9,876 nt of DNA from an uncultured Spirochaetales bacterium (GCA_947306375.1 CAMZGJ010000037.1:1-9876), one strand, 5' to 3'; shown: positions 1 through 6,486, counted from the first letter of the stretch. Notes: generated by a model not told the origin, from the letters alone. Made by a program: numbers and translations.

Positions 1-4
1 GACT

Positions 5-64
5 CATGTGGAGTAAAGAAGGGTTATGTGGAGAGAGGAAGGGTCACGTAGAGTGGGAAGCGGT
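5..64. repeat. three imperfect 20-bp direct repeats
   Basis: Three consecutive units occupy 5-24, 25-44 and 45-64. Each starts with yAyGTrGAG and ends in a GAAGGGT-like block (GAAGCGGT in the third). Units 1 and 2 are clearly similar and unit 3 is more diverged. The array may continue to the left of the window, since bases 1-4 could be the end of another unit. Twenty base pairs is about two helical turns, so a row of protein-binding sites is possible, as is degenerate low-complexity sequence. The period is not a multiple of three and no gene here is credible. Confidence 0.5.
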
Positions 65-68
65 AAAC

Positions 69-121
69 AAAAAAAGAGGGCTGCAACCCTTGAGCCGGAA
101 AACCGACTATAACTACAGCCC
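69..121 (-). terminator. intrinsic terminator after the PP2C phosphatase gene
   Basis: Reading the minus strand after the phosphatase stop codon, GGGCTGTA (121-114) can pair with TGCAGCCC (85-78), with one G:U pair. T7 follows at 75-69 after a short TC. Enclosed between these arms is a second hairpin, AGTCGG-TTTT-CCGGCT (108-93, one G:U). A smaller alternative hairpin, AGGG/CCCT, at 90-77 also abuts the T run. It lies just past the stop codon at 128 and plausibly ends the STAS-phosphatase transcript. Confidence 0.8.
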
Positions 122-127
122 CTATTA

Positions 128-1819
128 TTACTTCTTTTTCTTTTCAGGTCCGTTATATTCAAGAACCAGCATGGTCATGTCATCAAACTGGTCCGCACCC
201 CGGACAAATTTGTCTATTTCACCCTTGACGTAGGTCATGAAGGCCTCTGTGTCATGGGGAGCCCTGCTCACAATATCAAGCAGTCTGTCGGTTCCCACAA
301 GGTTCTCATCAGGGTCCGAAGCCTCAATTATTCCGTCCGTGTAGATGAAAAGGAAGTCTCCGGGTTTAAGGGAGTAACTGTAGTCCCTGTATTCCATTCC
401 TTCCATGCCGGCAAGAACAAAGTCATGCTGATTCTCGTCATATTCCCACTTTCCTGCGTGCTCCAGAAGGGGTTTTACATGGCCTGCGTTGGAATAAACA
501 AGCTTTCCCGAAGGAATATCAAGAATTCCCATCCACGCCGTCACAAACATCTGGTCCTTGTTGTTGTCACACAGAATGTCGTTGGTCTTGTGCAGTATGG
601 CACCGGGAGACATGTTCATAATCTCGGACATATTCTGGGAAATGTTCCTGATTACGGTTCTGCTTATCATCATAAACATGGCGGCAGGAATTCCCTTTCC
701 AGAGACATCGGCAACCACAATGCCCAGGTGGTTGCGGTCAAGCATAAAGAAGTCATAGAAGTCTCCGCCCACTTCCTTTGCCGGGACCATGGATGCCCTG
801 ATGTCAAACTCAGGTCTGTCAGGGAATGCCGGAAAGATTGAGGGAAGCATGTGAAGCTGGATTCTGTTTGCCAGAGAAAGCTCCGTGGAGAGCCTCTGCT
901 TCTCTGATGTGACCTTGGTAAGGTTTCTTATGTACCTTCCCAGGTCTGCTTCCATCCTCTTCATTGCCTCTGAAAGCTGCTCAATCTCGTCTCCGGTCTT
1001 TATTTCAAGATCCCTGAATGCAGTATGTCCGCTGTCCTCAACGGGAAGATCGTCATCATCAATGTCCTCGTAGATGTACTTCTTTGCGGCATTCATTATC
1101 TTGTTCAGGGGATTTACAAGATGCTCCTGATAGTACTGTCTGGTCATGAGCATGTTGATGGTTGCAATAACTGCAAGAAGCAGGAATGAAAGAAGGAGGA
1201 ATCTCCTTACGCCCTTGAAAATCTGTACCATGGACATGTTGACACAGGCATAGCCCAGGATTTTTCCGTCCTTGGTAACAGGATGGGCGGCGGTAATGAT
1301 TTTTCCGTACTGCCCGGAGCTGTGGTAGAAGGGCTCGACCGGCCCGGTTCCTATCTGGCTGAGAGACTTCTCATCAAAAATCTCATACATACTCTCCACA
1401 AGACCCGGCTGTTCCTCAATCCCGCCCGGTTCAACCTCAAACACGTATGTATATGTTCCGCTGTCCTTGTCAAAAACAACAAAGAAGGCGGCCTTCACGT
1501 TCTCATACCTGAGCATGGTCTCTTTAAACAGTTCTCTCTTTTCCGCTATATAAGGGTCTGAAAGAACTGATGCGGGATTGCTACCCTTTGCCTTTGAGAC
1601 GGCGGACTCAAACTCATCTCCGTCAAGCTGGGTTGCAAAGGAGAATGCAAGGTTTGACACGGTGGACATTCCTACTCTGAAAACTATGAAGCTCAGAATC
1701 ATGGCAACCACCACAAACGTGACAATCAGCATGATCAGAGCACTGTTGAGAGAGGTTGCCGCAACCTTGTCCCCTATTGAAATGTATCTCTTTCTCAGTA
1801 TGCCTTTTCTTTTGCTCAT
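128..1819 (-). CDS. membrane-anchored PP2C-family (SpoIIE/RsbU) serine phosphatase
   Basis: A 563-residue sensor phosphatase expected to dephosphorylate a phospho-STAS protein in a partner-switching pathway. Residues 1-24 are basic and cytoplasmic, and about 26-48 form a membrane helix. About 50-205 is an extracytoplasmic, possibly Cache-like, sensor region. A second helix spans about 207-225, followed by a HAMP-like linker (about 226-300) with an acidic run EDIDDDD and then coiled coil. The SpoIIE phosphatase domain covers about 315-555 and keeps the metal-binding motifs: GGDFYD (351-356), ADVSGKG (370-376), SNAGH (443-447), YTDG (493-496) and FDDMT (545-549). It therefore looks active. The reading frame opens further to a TTG at 1840 that would overlap the STAS gene. 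I prefer ATG 1819 because GAAGAAG lies 8 nt upstream. It ends in a lysine run. No anti-sigma kinase is nearby, so its exact circuit is unknown. Confidence 0.93.
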   Translation of the reverse strand: MSKRKGILRKRYISIGDKVAATSLNSALIMLIVTFVVVAMILSFIVFRVGMSTVSNLAFSFATQLDGDEFESAVSKAKGSNPASVLSDPYIAEKRELFKETMLRYENVKAAFFVVFDKDSGTYTYVFEVEPGGIEEQPGLVESMYEIFDEKSLSQIGTGPVEPFYHSSGQYGKIITAAHPVTKDGKILGYACVNMSMVQIFKGVRRFLLLSFLLLAVIATINMLMTRQYYQEHLVNPLNKIMNAAKKYIYEDIDDDDLPVEDSGHTAFRDLEIKTGDEIEQLSEAMKRMEADLGRYIRNLTKVTSEKQRLSTELSLANRIQLHMLPSIFPAFPDRPEFDIRASMVPAKEVGGDFYDFFMLDRNHLGIVVADVSGKGIPAAMFMMISRTVIRNISQNMSEIMNMSPGAILHKTNDILCDNNKDQMFVTAWMGILDIPSGKLVYSNAGHVKPLLEHAGKWEYDENQHDFVLAGMEGMEYRDYSYSLKPGDFLFIYTDGIIEASDPDENLVGTDRLLDIVSRAPHDTEAFMTYVKGEIDKFVRGADQFDDMTMLVLEYNGPEKKKK

Positions 1820-1832
1820 CTCGGAAACTTCT

Positions 1833-2129
1833 TCACTCAATTGTAAGTATCGAGGAGAAACCTGTGTCTTCGAATATTTCCATTATCTCGTCACAGACAT
1901 TTTTCACCTTCATATTTCCCTTGGCGTTCATCTTCTTCTGAGCCAGAAGCAGAACCCTCAGCCCTGCCGAGGAAATGTAAACCAGGTCTGATAAATCAAA
2001 TGTCAGGTCTTTAATTCCGTCAAGGCTTCCCTGCAATTCGGCTTCAAGTTGAGGTGCAGTTGAATTGTTGAGCTTGCCCTCAAGGGAAATAACAAGGGAA
2101 TCTCCCGTTTTCTTCTTTTCAATGTTCAT
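1833..2129 (-). CDS. STAS-domain anti-sigma factor antagonist (SpoIIAA/RsbV-like)
   Basis: A 98-residue single STAS domain, the usual length for SpoIIAA/RsbV-type antagonists. The signature ISSAGLRVLL carries the serine normally phosphorylated by an RsbW/SpoIIAB-type kinase. The N-terminal half (GDSLVISLEGKLNNSTAPQLEAEL) has the family's beta-strand pattern. In this family the unphosphorylated form binds the kinase and frees its partner, and a PP2C phosphatase reactivates it. The phosphatase gene starts 13 nt downstream, so the two are almost certainly co-transcribed and functionally linked. The start ATG at 2129 has GAGG at 2140-2137, 7 nt upstream, and a consensus-like promoter just before it. 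The regulated sigma factor or other output cannot be read from this window. Confidence 0.93.
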   Translation of the reverse strand: MNIEKKKTGDSLVISLEGKLNNSTAPQLEAELQGSLDGIKDLTFDLSDLVYISSAGLRVLLLAQKKMNAKGNMKVKNVCDEIMEIFEDTGFSSILTIE

Positions 2130-2150
2130 TTAATTACCTCGATTACGCAC

Positions 2151-2178
2151 ATTATATATCTTTTTGACTATTACTCAA
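2151..2178 (-). promoter_or_regulatory. promoter for the STAS-phosphatase operon
   Basis: On the minus strand TTGAGT (2178-2173) and a perfect TATAAT (2156-2151) are separated by 16 bp. The predicted start near 2144 would give a leader of about 15 nt, just containing the GAGG ribosome-binding site. It fills the 54-bp gap after the membrane-protein gene, which makes the STAS-phosphatase pair an independent unit, although read-through from upstream is not excluded. Confidence 0.65.
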
Positions 2179-2183
2179 AGTAT

Positions 2184-2768
2184 CTAAAATGCAGCCAGCA
2201 GAGCCCTGAGCAGCAGACTTACGGCATAACTTGCAAGATACATGGCAGCCATGCTCCACACCCATCTTATGCCGTCCGTAAAACCGTAAAGGTCATCCCA
2301 CTTCCTTTCATCCGACTCAAAAACAACCATCTTCAGATAAAGCAGGCTGTACAGCACAACAGGAGCCAGGCCGGCAAAAGAAGCGGCAAAAGGCAGGCTG
2401 AGCGGAGCTCTGAGAAGAAGGGACGCAATGGCAAAAACCGGACAGAAAAGATGCATCCAGAGATTTGCCCCTGAAAGAAGAAAGTCCCAGTTCCTGAAAC
2501 GCGGTCCCAGATAGAGAAACACGGTCAGAAACGTAACGGTCACGCTGCAGGTTGCAGAGTACTTGAGAATAACAAGCCACCCGGGCTCGGCGCCCGATAA
2601 CCCCCAGACGGCGCAGATCAGGCTTACCGCAGAGACAAATATGTTCGACTGGACGGTAAAGTACTGCAGGGGCTTGGGAATGGAGTTCTTTCCTGAGAAG
2701 ATAAAGAAAACCGTTGCGGTCCCAAGTGAAATAATGAAATCAAGAGCTATACTGACCGCCATGCTCAT
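2184..2768 (-). CDS. Pr6Pr-family multi-pass membrane protein
   Basis: A 194-residue, strongly hydrophobic protein with about six predicted membrane helices: roughly residues 5-25, 38-57, 64-87, 99-119, 128-150 and 168-192. The length and the conserved blocks YFTVQSN (36-42), LWMHLFCP (103-110) and WDDLYGF (157-163) fit the Pr6Pr family, which I recall as related to FAR-17a/AIG1-type proteins. In AIG1 an intramembrane threonine and histidine form a hydrolase site. Thr38 and His106 sit in comparable places, but that equivalence is my inference and the bacterial family has no established function that I know of. The start ATG overlaps the stop of the HNH-like gene (ATGA), so translation is coupled to it. 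Confidence 0.75.
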   Translation of the reverse strand: MSMAVSIALDFIISLGTATVFFIFSGKNSIPKPLQYFTVQSNIFVSAVSLICAVWGLSGAEPGWLVILKYSATCSVTVTFLTVFLYLGPRFRNWDFLLSGANLWMHLFCPVFAIASLLLRAPLSLPFAASFAGLAPVVLYSLLYLKMVVFESDERKWDDLYGFTDGIRWVWSMAAMYLASYAVSLLLRALLAAF

Positions 2769-3760
2769 TGCCTGTAGTGTTTTCTCTGATTCTCAAGCTC
2801 CGCAGCCTTCTCCTCTGAGATTCTGTAGCTTGAGATATCAAGCAGAATTCTGCCCTCCGACTCATCGAACAGAGTCTTTTTGATTTTGTACGGATAGCTT
2901 TCGTTACCCTTCATGGCACCCTTGTGAATACTGGTGATTATTTCCTCTATATGTATCTGGCAGTATTCAGGAATGCCGGGATTCCTGTCAATGTATGCAG
3001 AAAGCGGTATGTTCTCACGGTATTTGTTACCGTCATTGGAGACCATGAGAAAATTGGAGATTACATCCTTTCCGCCGGTGCTGTGAGGCTTAACGTGCTC
3101 AATGGTTGCAACGGATCCTATCAGGAGCCTTCTGAGAACATCGTCCTCCTCCCTTCTGGAATACTTGACCACAAAGGCGTTCTCACTGCTTCCGGAAGTG
3201 GGCAGGAAAAGAGCCAGATTCATTATAGCTGAAAGCACCTTGTCCTCATACGGATTGGATGGTTTTATCTCACCAAGGGCGGCTAAAAAGCTCTTACGCT
3301 TGAAAAACATGTTGTTACCGCCGTTGTCCAGAATCCTGATTCTGGTTTCCGTGGTAACCTTCCTCAGTTCCATCTGGGTCTGAGGGGAAAGAAGCGCGGA
3401 TTCCGTGTCAACACGGTCAATTACCTTGAATTCCTCCAGCCTCAGTTTTGTAAGATGGTAGTCAAGCCTGGATGCAAGACAATCTGAAATTCCCTTTTCC
3501 GGGTTGGAATCCGTGTAATAGACAATGTGGTCATAGATACGGTGTTCAACAGGCTGCATGTAACCGGCATAGCGTGAGAGAATATTCAGTTTTTCCCTCA
3601 GGTTTCTGCAGGCGTTGAGTTTTTCCATGACCCTGTTCATAGTAGAGCCGGATATCATCCTTATCCCCGTATAAGGACAGGTTATGTTCCTAAGTCTTTT
3701 CAGGGCATTTCCCCTGCCTGTGTCTCCGTTTGTACTTGTTGCCTTTTCTTTGTATTCCAT
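2765..3760 (-). CDS. HNH-endonuclease-like protein
   Basis: A 331-residue soluble protein. The C-terminal part contains an HNH-type core: TIEHVKPHSTGGKDVISNFLMVSNDGNKYR (219-248). The E-H pair (221-222), GG (229-230), N236 and N245/K246 match the beta-beta-alpha metal layout of HNH nucleases. A CPYTG motif at residues 28-32 resembles the CPYCG segment that usually sits just before this core. Here it is separated from it by about 190 residues and has only one cysteine. A nuclease role is thus plausible but unproven, and I do not recognise the middle region. The start is uncertain: ATG 3760 has only GGGG 2 nt upstream, while the frame is open upstream to a TTG at 3808 that overlaps the CNB gene across an A8 run. 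The 3' end overlaps the membrane-protein gene by 4 nt. Confidence 0.6.
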   Translation of the reverse strand: MEYKEKATSTNGDTGRGNALKRLRNITCPYTGIRMISGSTMNRVMEKLNACRNLREKLNILSRYAGYMQPVEHRIYDHIVYYTDSNPEKGISDCLASRLDYHLTKLRLEEFKVIDRVDTESALLSPQTQMELRKVTTETRIRILDNGGNNMFFKRKSFLAALGEIKPSNPYEDKVLSAIMNLALFLPTSGSSENAFVVKYSRREEDDVLRRLLIGSVATIEHVKPHSTGGKDVISNFLMVSNDGNKYRENIPLSAYIDRNPGIPEYCQIHIEEIITSIHKGAMKGNESYPYKIKKTLFDESEGRILLDISSYRISEEKAAELENQRKHYRQ

Positions 3761-3779
3761 ATCCCCAGAACAAAGCCGG

Positions 3780-4241
3780 TCAGCCTCTTTTTTTTGCCAC
3801 TGCGGCAAACTTCTTCAGCCGGTCAATCAGTGAAGGACTCTTGGGGGTTTTCTCCTCATCGGCCTTCAGATACTCATCTATGGTGGAGCATGCGTCAAGG
3901 TAAAGCTTGTCAAGCTTTCTCATCCTGTCGCAGAGCTGCTGGATAATAAGGATAACCTTTGCAGGTTTCTCCTTCACAAGTTCATTGAAATCGTCAATGT
4001 TCATCATCTTGGCTGTCACATCTTCTTCCAGGGCTATAGCGGATGCTATGCGGGTTGAGGAATCAATCAACTCAAGCTCACCTACATAATCACCTTCCCG
4101 GAGTATACAGATCTCCTTCTGAGCCTCTTCTCCGTAGTCCATGTAGATGCCAACCTGTCCGGATATAATCTCAAACATGTTGGAGGCAACATCACCCTGA
4201 TTGAAAAGCACCTGATTTTTCTTGTATTTAACAATTTCCAT
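3780..4241 (-). CDS. stand-alone cyclic nucleotide-binding (CNB) domain protein
   Basis: A 153-residue protein with a Crp/PKA-R-type CNB fold at residues 1-115. It shows the opening FNQGDVASNMFEIISGQVGIY, then a phosphate-binding cassette VGELELIDSSTRIASA (53-68). This keeps Gly54, Glu55 (ribose contact in the family) and Arg64 (phosphate contact), so ligand binding looks possible. It lacks the C-terminal helix-turn-helix of Crp/Fnr regulators. The tail (about 116-153) is a linker with a basic end, RLKKFAAVAKKRG. It is therefore a sensor or regulatory subunit rather than a transcription factor. The ligand could be cAMP, another nucleotide or none. It is the first gene of the unit with the HNH-like and Pr6Pr genes. 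The ATG at 4241 has no ribosome-binding site but a -10 box 7 nt away. Confidence 0.88.
   Translation of the reverse strand: MEIVKYKKNQVLFNQGDVASNMFEIISGQVGIYMDYGEEAQKEICILREGDYVGELELIDSSTRIASAIALEEDVTAKMMNIDDFNELVKEKPAKVILIIQQLCDRMRKLDKLYLDACSTIDEYLKADEEKTPKSPSLIDRLKKFAAVAKKRG
3788..3795 (-). other. A8 homopolymer at the CNB/HNH junction
   Basis: Eight consecutive A residues on the coding strand encode the AKKR end of the CNB protein, six codons before and including its TGA at 3782-3780. The HNH-like reading frame is open across the same run, as QKKEADR. Dropping one A would carry CNB translation straight into the HNH-like frame. Runs of this length are known substrates of polymerase slippage, and also of sequencing error. 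Slippage here is an inference. Confidence 0.4.
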
Positions 4242-4248
4242 AATTCAA

Positions 4249-4278
4249 ATTATACGATAAGCGGCGCAGTTTTGTATA
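4249..4278 (-). promoter_or_regulatory. promoter for the CNB-HNH-membrane protein unit, likely leaderless
   Basis: On the minus strand TATACA (4278-4273) and TATAAT (4254-4249) are 18 bp apart. Seven bases separate the -10 box from the ATG at 4241, so transcription would begin at or one base before the A of the start codon. No Shine-Dalgarno sequence is present in TTTGAATT upstream of the ATG, consistent with a leaderless message. Confidence 0.6.
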
Positions 4279-5148
4279 TTAATCTGAAACGGTTATGCTC
4301 ATTATATGCTGAGCACTCTTACCCGGACACAAATGCAGGGAGTCTTCCCTTGTTGCAATGTCATTTTTCCCTTCATGTCCGGGAAGTGTGAACCATGGTT
4401 CAAAGCACACATAGGGAGCCTTTGCCCCTGTCTTATGCCAGAAGGCACACCAGCGGGTCTCAGGATATCTGACGGTCACGCAGGCACTGTCCCTGTCCGT
4501 CTTCAGAACCGCAACATAACCGGTGTTCTCAAGGCAGACAGCATCAAAGTCAAAAAGATTATGCCTCAGATGAAGGCGCTTGTTGTCCAGGGAATAAGGT
4601 TCGGATACTCCGGTATCCAGAACACCGGGTGTAAAGATTCTGCGCTTTACATCAGATGCGTCAGGAAACTCTATGAAATAATCCTCAAATGGTATTCCAT
4701 CCTTTATAGGAACATTTACTCCCGGATGGCTTCCCAGGCCGTAATACATGTCCTCTTCCCCGCGGTTTGTAACAAGATATCTTACCGTGAGCGTTTTATC
4801 CGTAAGCTCGTAGCGCACACGGAAGTCAAACTTGAAGGGATAAAGATCCTTTACGCTCTTATCCTGTACAAGAAGCAGTGTACAGCTGCTCTCCTCCCAG
4901 CTTTCCACAATGAACGTGGAAACCGGGGCAAAGCCGTGGCATGCAACAGGACCGTATTTCTTATCCTTGTAGTAATACATGCCCTCAGGCAGTCTTCCAA
5001 CAAACGGAAACAGTACCGGAGAATGCTTTTTCCATATTGCAGGGTCCCCCTGCCATATATACTCTCTTTCGGAACTTGCAAAAGAAGAAAGCTCCGCTCC
5101 AAGTTCATTTATTTTTGCAGTCATAATGCCGTTGCTAATTGTTACCAT
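4279..5148 (-). CDS. aldose 1-epimerase family protein (LacX-type)
   Basis: A 289-residue cytosolic protein of the galactose-mutarotase fold, of a length typical of LacX-like members. These interconvert anomers of sugars or hexose-6-phosphates. Visible landmarks are WKKHSPVLFPFVGRL (39-53), CHGFA with His71, GLGSHPG with His141 and YVCFEPW with Glu250. The two histidines and the glutamate match the active-site residues of the superfamily. It starts at ATG 5148 with AGGAG 7 nt upstream, 19 nt after the glycerate kinase stop, so the pair should be one operon. The sugar substrate cannot be read from the sequence. No terminator is evident in the 37-bp gap before the next gene, where the CNB promoter lies. 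Confidence 0.9.
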   Translation of the reverse strand: MVTISNGIMTAKINELGAELSSFASSEREYIWQGDPAIWKKHSPVLFPFVGRLPEGMYYYKDKKYGPVACHGFAPVSTFIVESWEESSCTLLLVQDKSVKDLYPFKFDFRVRYELTDKTLTVRYLVTNRGEEDMYYGLGSHPGVNVPIKDGIPFEDYFIEFPDASDVKRRIFTPGVLDTGVSEPYSLDNKRLHLRHNLFDFDAVCLENTGYVAVLKTDRDSACVTVRYPETRWCAFWHKTGAKAPYVCFEPWFTLPGHEGKNDIATREDSLHLCPGKSAQHIMSITVSD

Positions 5149-5167
5149 AAAATAACTCCTTAATATG

Positions 5168-6400
5168 TCAGCGTTTGATAAGAAGAACAGTTAGATCATT
5201 CACGTTTGTTCCTGTGGCGCCCGTCATAATCAGACCGTCACACTTGTCCAGTGCGTGGTAGGCATCGTTGTCCGCAAGGACAGCCTTAATGTCTATTCCC
5301 TGTGCTTCAAGCTTTGCCAGTGTTTCATTGTCACAGTAACCGCCTGCAGCATCAGTGGGACCGTCCGTACCGTCAGAACCTACGGAGAACACACACGTGT
5401 CCCTGCATGAGCCTATTCCCAATGCCGCTGAAAGCGCAATCTCCTGGTTTCTTCCGCCAAGTCCGTGTCCGGTAAGATGTACAACCGTCTCACCGCCTGC
5501 AATGAAGGCAAGGGATTTTTCAGTATCCTGGTGGTCACGTGCAATTGAGGCCAGGAAGGAACCTGCATCCCGGGCTTCACAGTCAAGACTGGCCGAGAGG
5601 AAAATGCTCTCATAACCAAGTTCCCCTGCAGTCTCCATGGCAGATGCGCACAGCTGCTTCACGCTTCCCGTGATGAATGTGGTTACGTTGTCCAGGCTCT
5701 TGGGAGTCTCGGTTCTGAGAAGTTCCTGAGCTTTTTCCGAGAGGTCCAGTGAATATCTTTGGGCAATCTCAACTGTTTTCTCGCATGTTGAGGAATCCGG
5801 GTATGTCGGGCCTGAGGCAATCATGTCCAGGGGGTCTCCCAGAATATCGGACAGAACAATTGTATAGACGTGGGCCGGCTCGCATGCCTGTGCAAATCTG
5901 CCGCCCTTTACCGCAGAAAGACGCTTTCTAATGGTATTCATCTCAACAATATCTGCACCGCACTTGAGAAGCTGGCGTGTTATGTACTGGTTTTCATCCT
6001 CGCTTACAAGGGGTTTTTCAAACAGCGCAGAGCCTCCGCCTGAGAGGAGAAAGAGTACATTGTCCCTGGCAGTAAGGCCTGAGACGCAGTCCAGGGCCTT
6101 CTGGGTTGCGCTGTAGCTGTTTGCATCCGAAACGGGATGACCGGCTTCAAATATCTGAAGGTTTCCGATCTTGCCCTTGCTGTGGTCATACTTAGTAACC
6201 ACAACACCGCGGTCAATCCTGTCTCCCATCTCCCTGTACGCGGCATTAGCCATCTGCCAGGCGGCTTTTCCCGCTGCCACCAGTATGGTTTTTCCCGCAC
6301 GGAACCTGATTTGCCTAAGCGCCTTGCTTACCGCATTGTCCGGCAGTGCGCAATTCAGAGCGGCTTTGATTATTTTGTCTGCATCCTGACGTAATGACAT
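5168..6400 (-). CDS. glycerate 2-kinase, DUF4147/MOFRL type (GckA/TtuD-like)
   Basis: A 410-residue two-domain cytosolic enzyme, the usual length for class II glycerate kinases, which phosphorylate D-glycerate to 2-phosphoglycerate with ATP. The N-terminal DUF4147 domain shows VAAGKAAWQMA (41-51), AGHPVSD (86-92), LLSGGGSALFEKP (118-130), MNTIRKRLSAVKGGR (154-168) and LSDILGDPLDMIASGPT (183-199). The C-terminal MOFRL domain shows AGGETVV (301-307), GLGGRNQE (313-320), SVGSDGTDGPTDAAGG (339-354) and TGATGTNVNDL (393-403). The frame extends to a GTG at 6406, but ATG 6400 is preferred because GGAGG (6410-6406) lies 5 nt before it. It leads an operon with the LacX-type epimerase, suggesting sugar or sugar-acid breakdown feeding lower glycolysis. 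Confidence 0.93.
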   Translation of the reverse strand: MSLRQDADKIIKAALNCALPDNAVSKALRQIRFRAGKTILVAAGKAAWQMANAAYREMGDRIDRGVVVTKYDHSKGKIGNLQIFEAGHPVSDANSYSATQKALDCVSGLTARDNVLFLLSGGGSALFEKPLVSEDENQYITRQLLKCGADIVEMNTIRKRLSAVKGGRFAQACEPAHVYTIVLSDILGDPLDMIASGPTYPDSSTCEKTVEIAQRYSLDLSEKAQELLRTETPKSLDNVTTFITGSVKQLCASAMETAGELGYESIFLSASLDCEARDAGSFLASIARDHQDTEKSLAFIAGGETVVHLTGHGLGGRNQEIALSAALGIGSCRDTCVFSVGSDGTDGPTDAAGGYCDNETLAKLEAQGIDIKAVLADNDAYHALDKCDGLIMTGATGTNVNDLTVLLIKR

Positions 6401-6427
6401 CAACACCTCCGTCTGCGGTTATATTCT

Positions 6428-6456
6428 ATTATAAATCCTTATTATCCGTATTTACA
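6428..6456 (-). promoter_or_regulatory. putative promoter of the glycerate kinase operon
   Basis: On the minus strand a perfect TATAAT lies at 6433-6428. At 17 bp spacing the -35 position is TGTAAA (6456-6451), a weak match. Transcription near 6421 would give a leader of about 20 nt carrying the GGAGG site. The -35 position is the same six base pairs used by the divergent hydrolase promoter. Confidence 0.5.
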
Positions 6457-6479
6457 CAACTTTATGCGCAATTGATAAT
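6451..6479 (+). promoter_or_regulatory. promoter of the SGNH hydrolase gene, likely leaderless
   Basis: TTTACA (6451-6456) and GATAAT (6474-6479) are 17 bp apart, each one base from consensus. The ATG at 6487 follows the -10 box by 7 nt, so the predicted start site is at 6486-6487. No Shine-Dalgarno sequence is visible before the ATG, as expected for a leaderless message. Confidence 0.6.
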
Positions 6480-6486
6480 TAAACTG

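Noticed and set aside
6..233. 75-codon plus-strand open frame at the left edge
   Set aside because: It crosses the repeats, the terminator and the antisense end of the phosphatase gene, has no ribosome-binding site and gives a low-complexity product.
254..841. 195-codon plus-strand open frame
   Set aside because: It lies wholly antisense to the phosphatase catalytic domain, whose motifs are intact, and its translation resembles no family I know.
2163..2179. TTTGA/TCAAA inverted repeat in the STAS promoter
   Set aside because: Only 5 AT-rich base pairs with a 7-nt spacer; too weak to call a terminator or an operator, though it overlaps the -35 region.
4242..4278. terminator for the epimerase operon
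   Set aside because: The short gap contains no stable hairpin with a T run; only the CNB promoter is recognisable, so read-through into the CNB unit is possible.
4306..5163. 285-codon plus-strand open frame
   Set aside because: Long, but antisense to the LacX-type epimerase, which has all family landmarks and a good start; the translation looks random.
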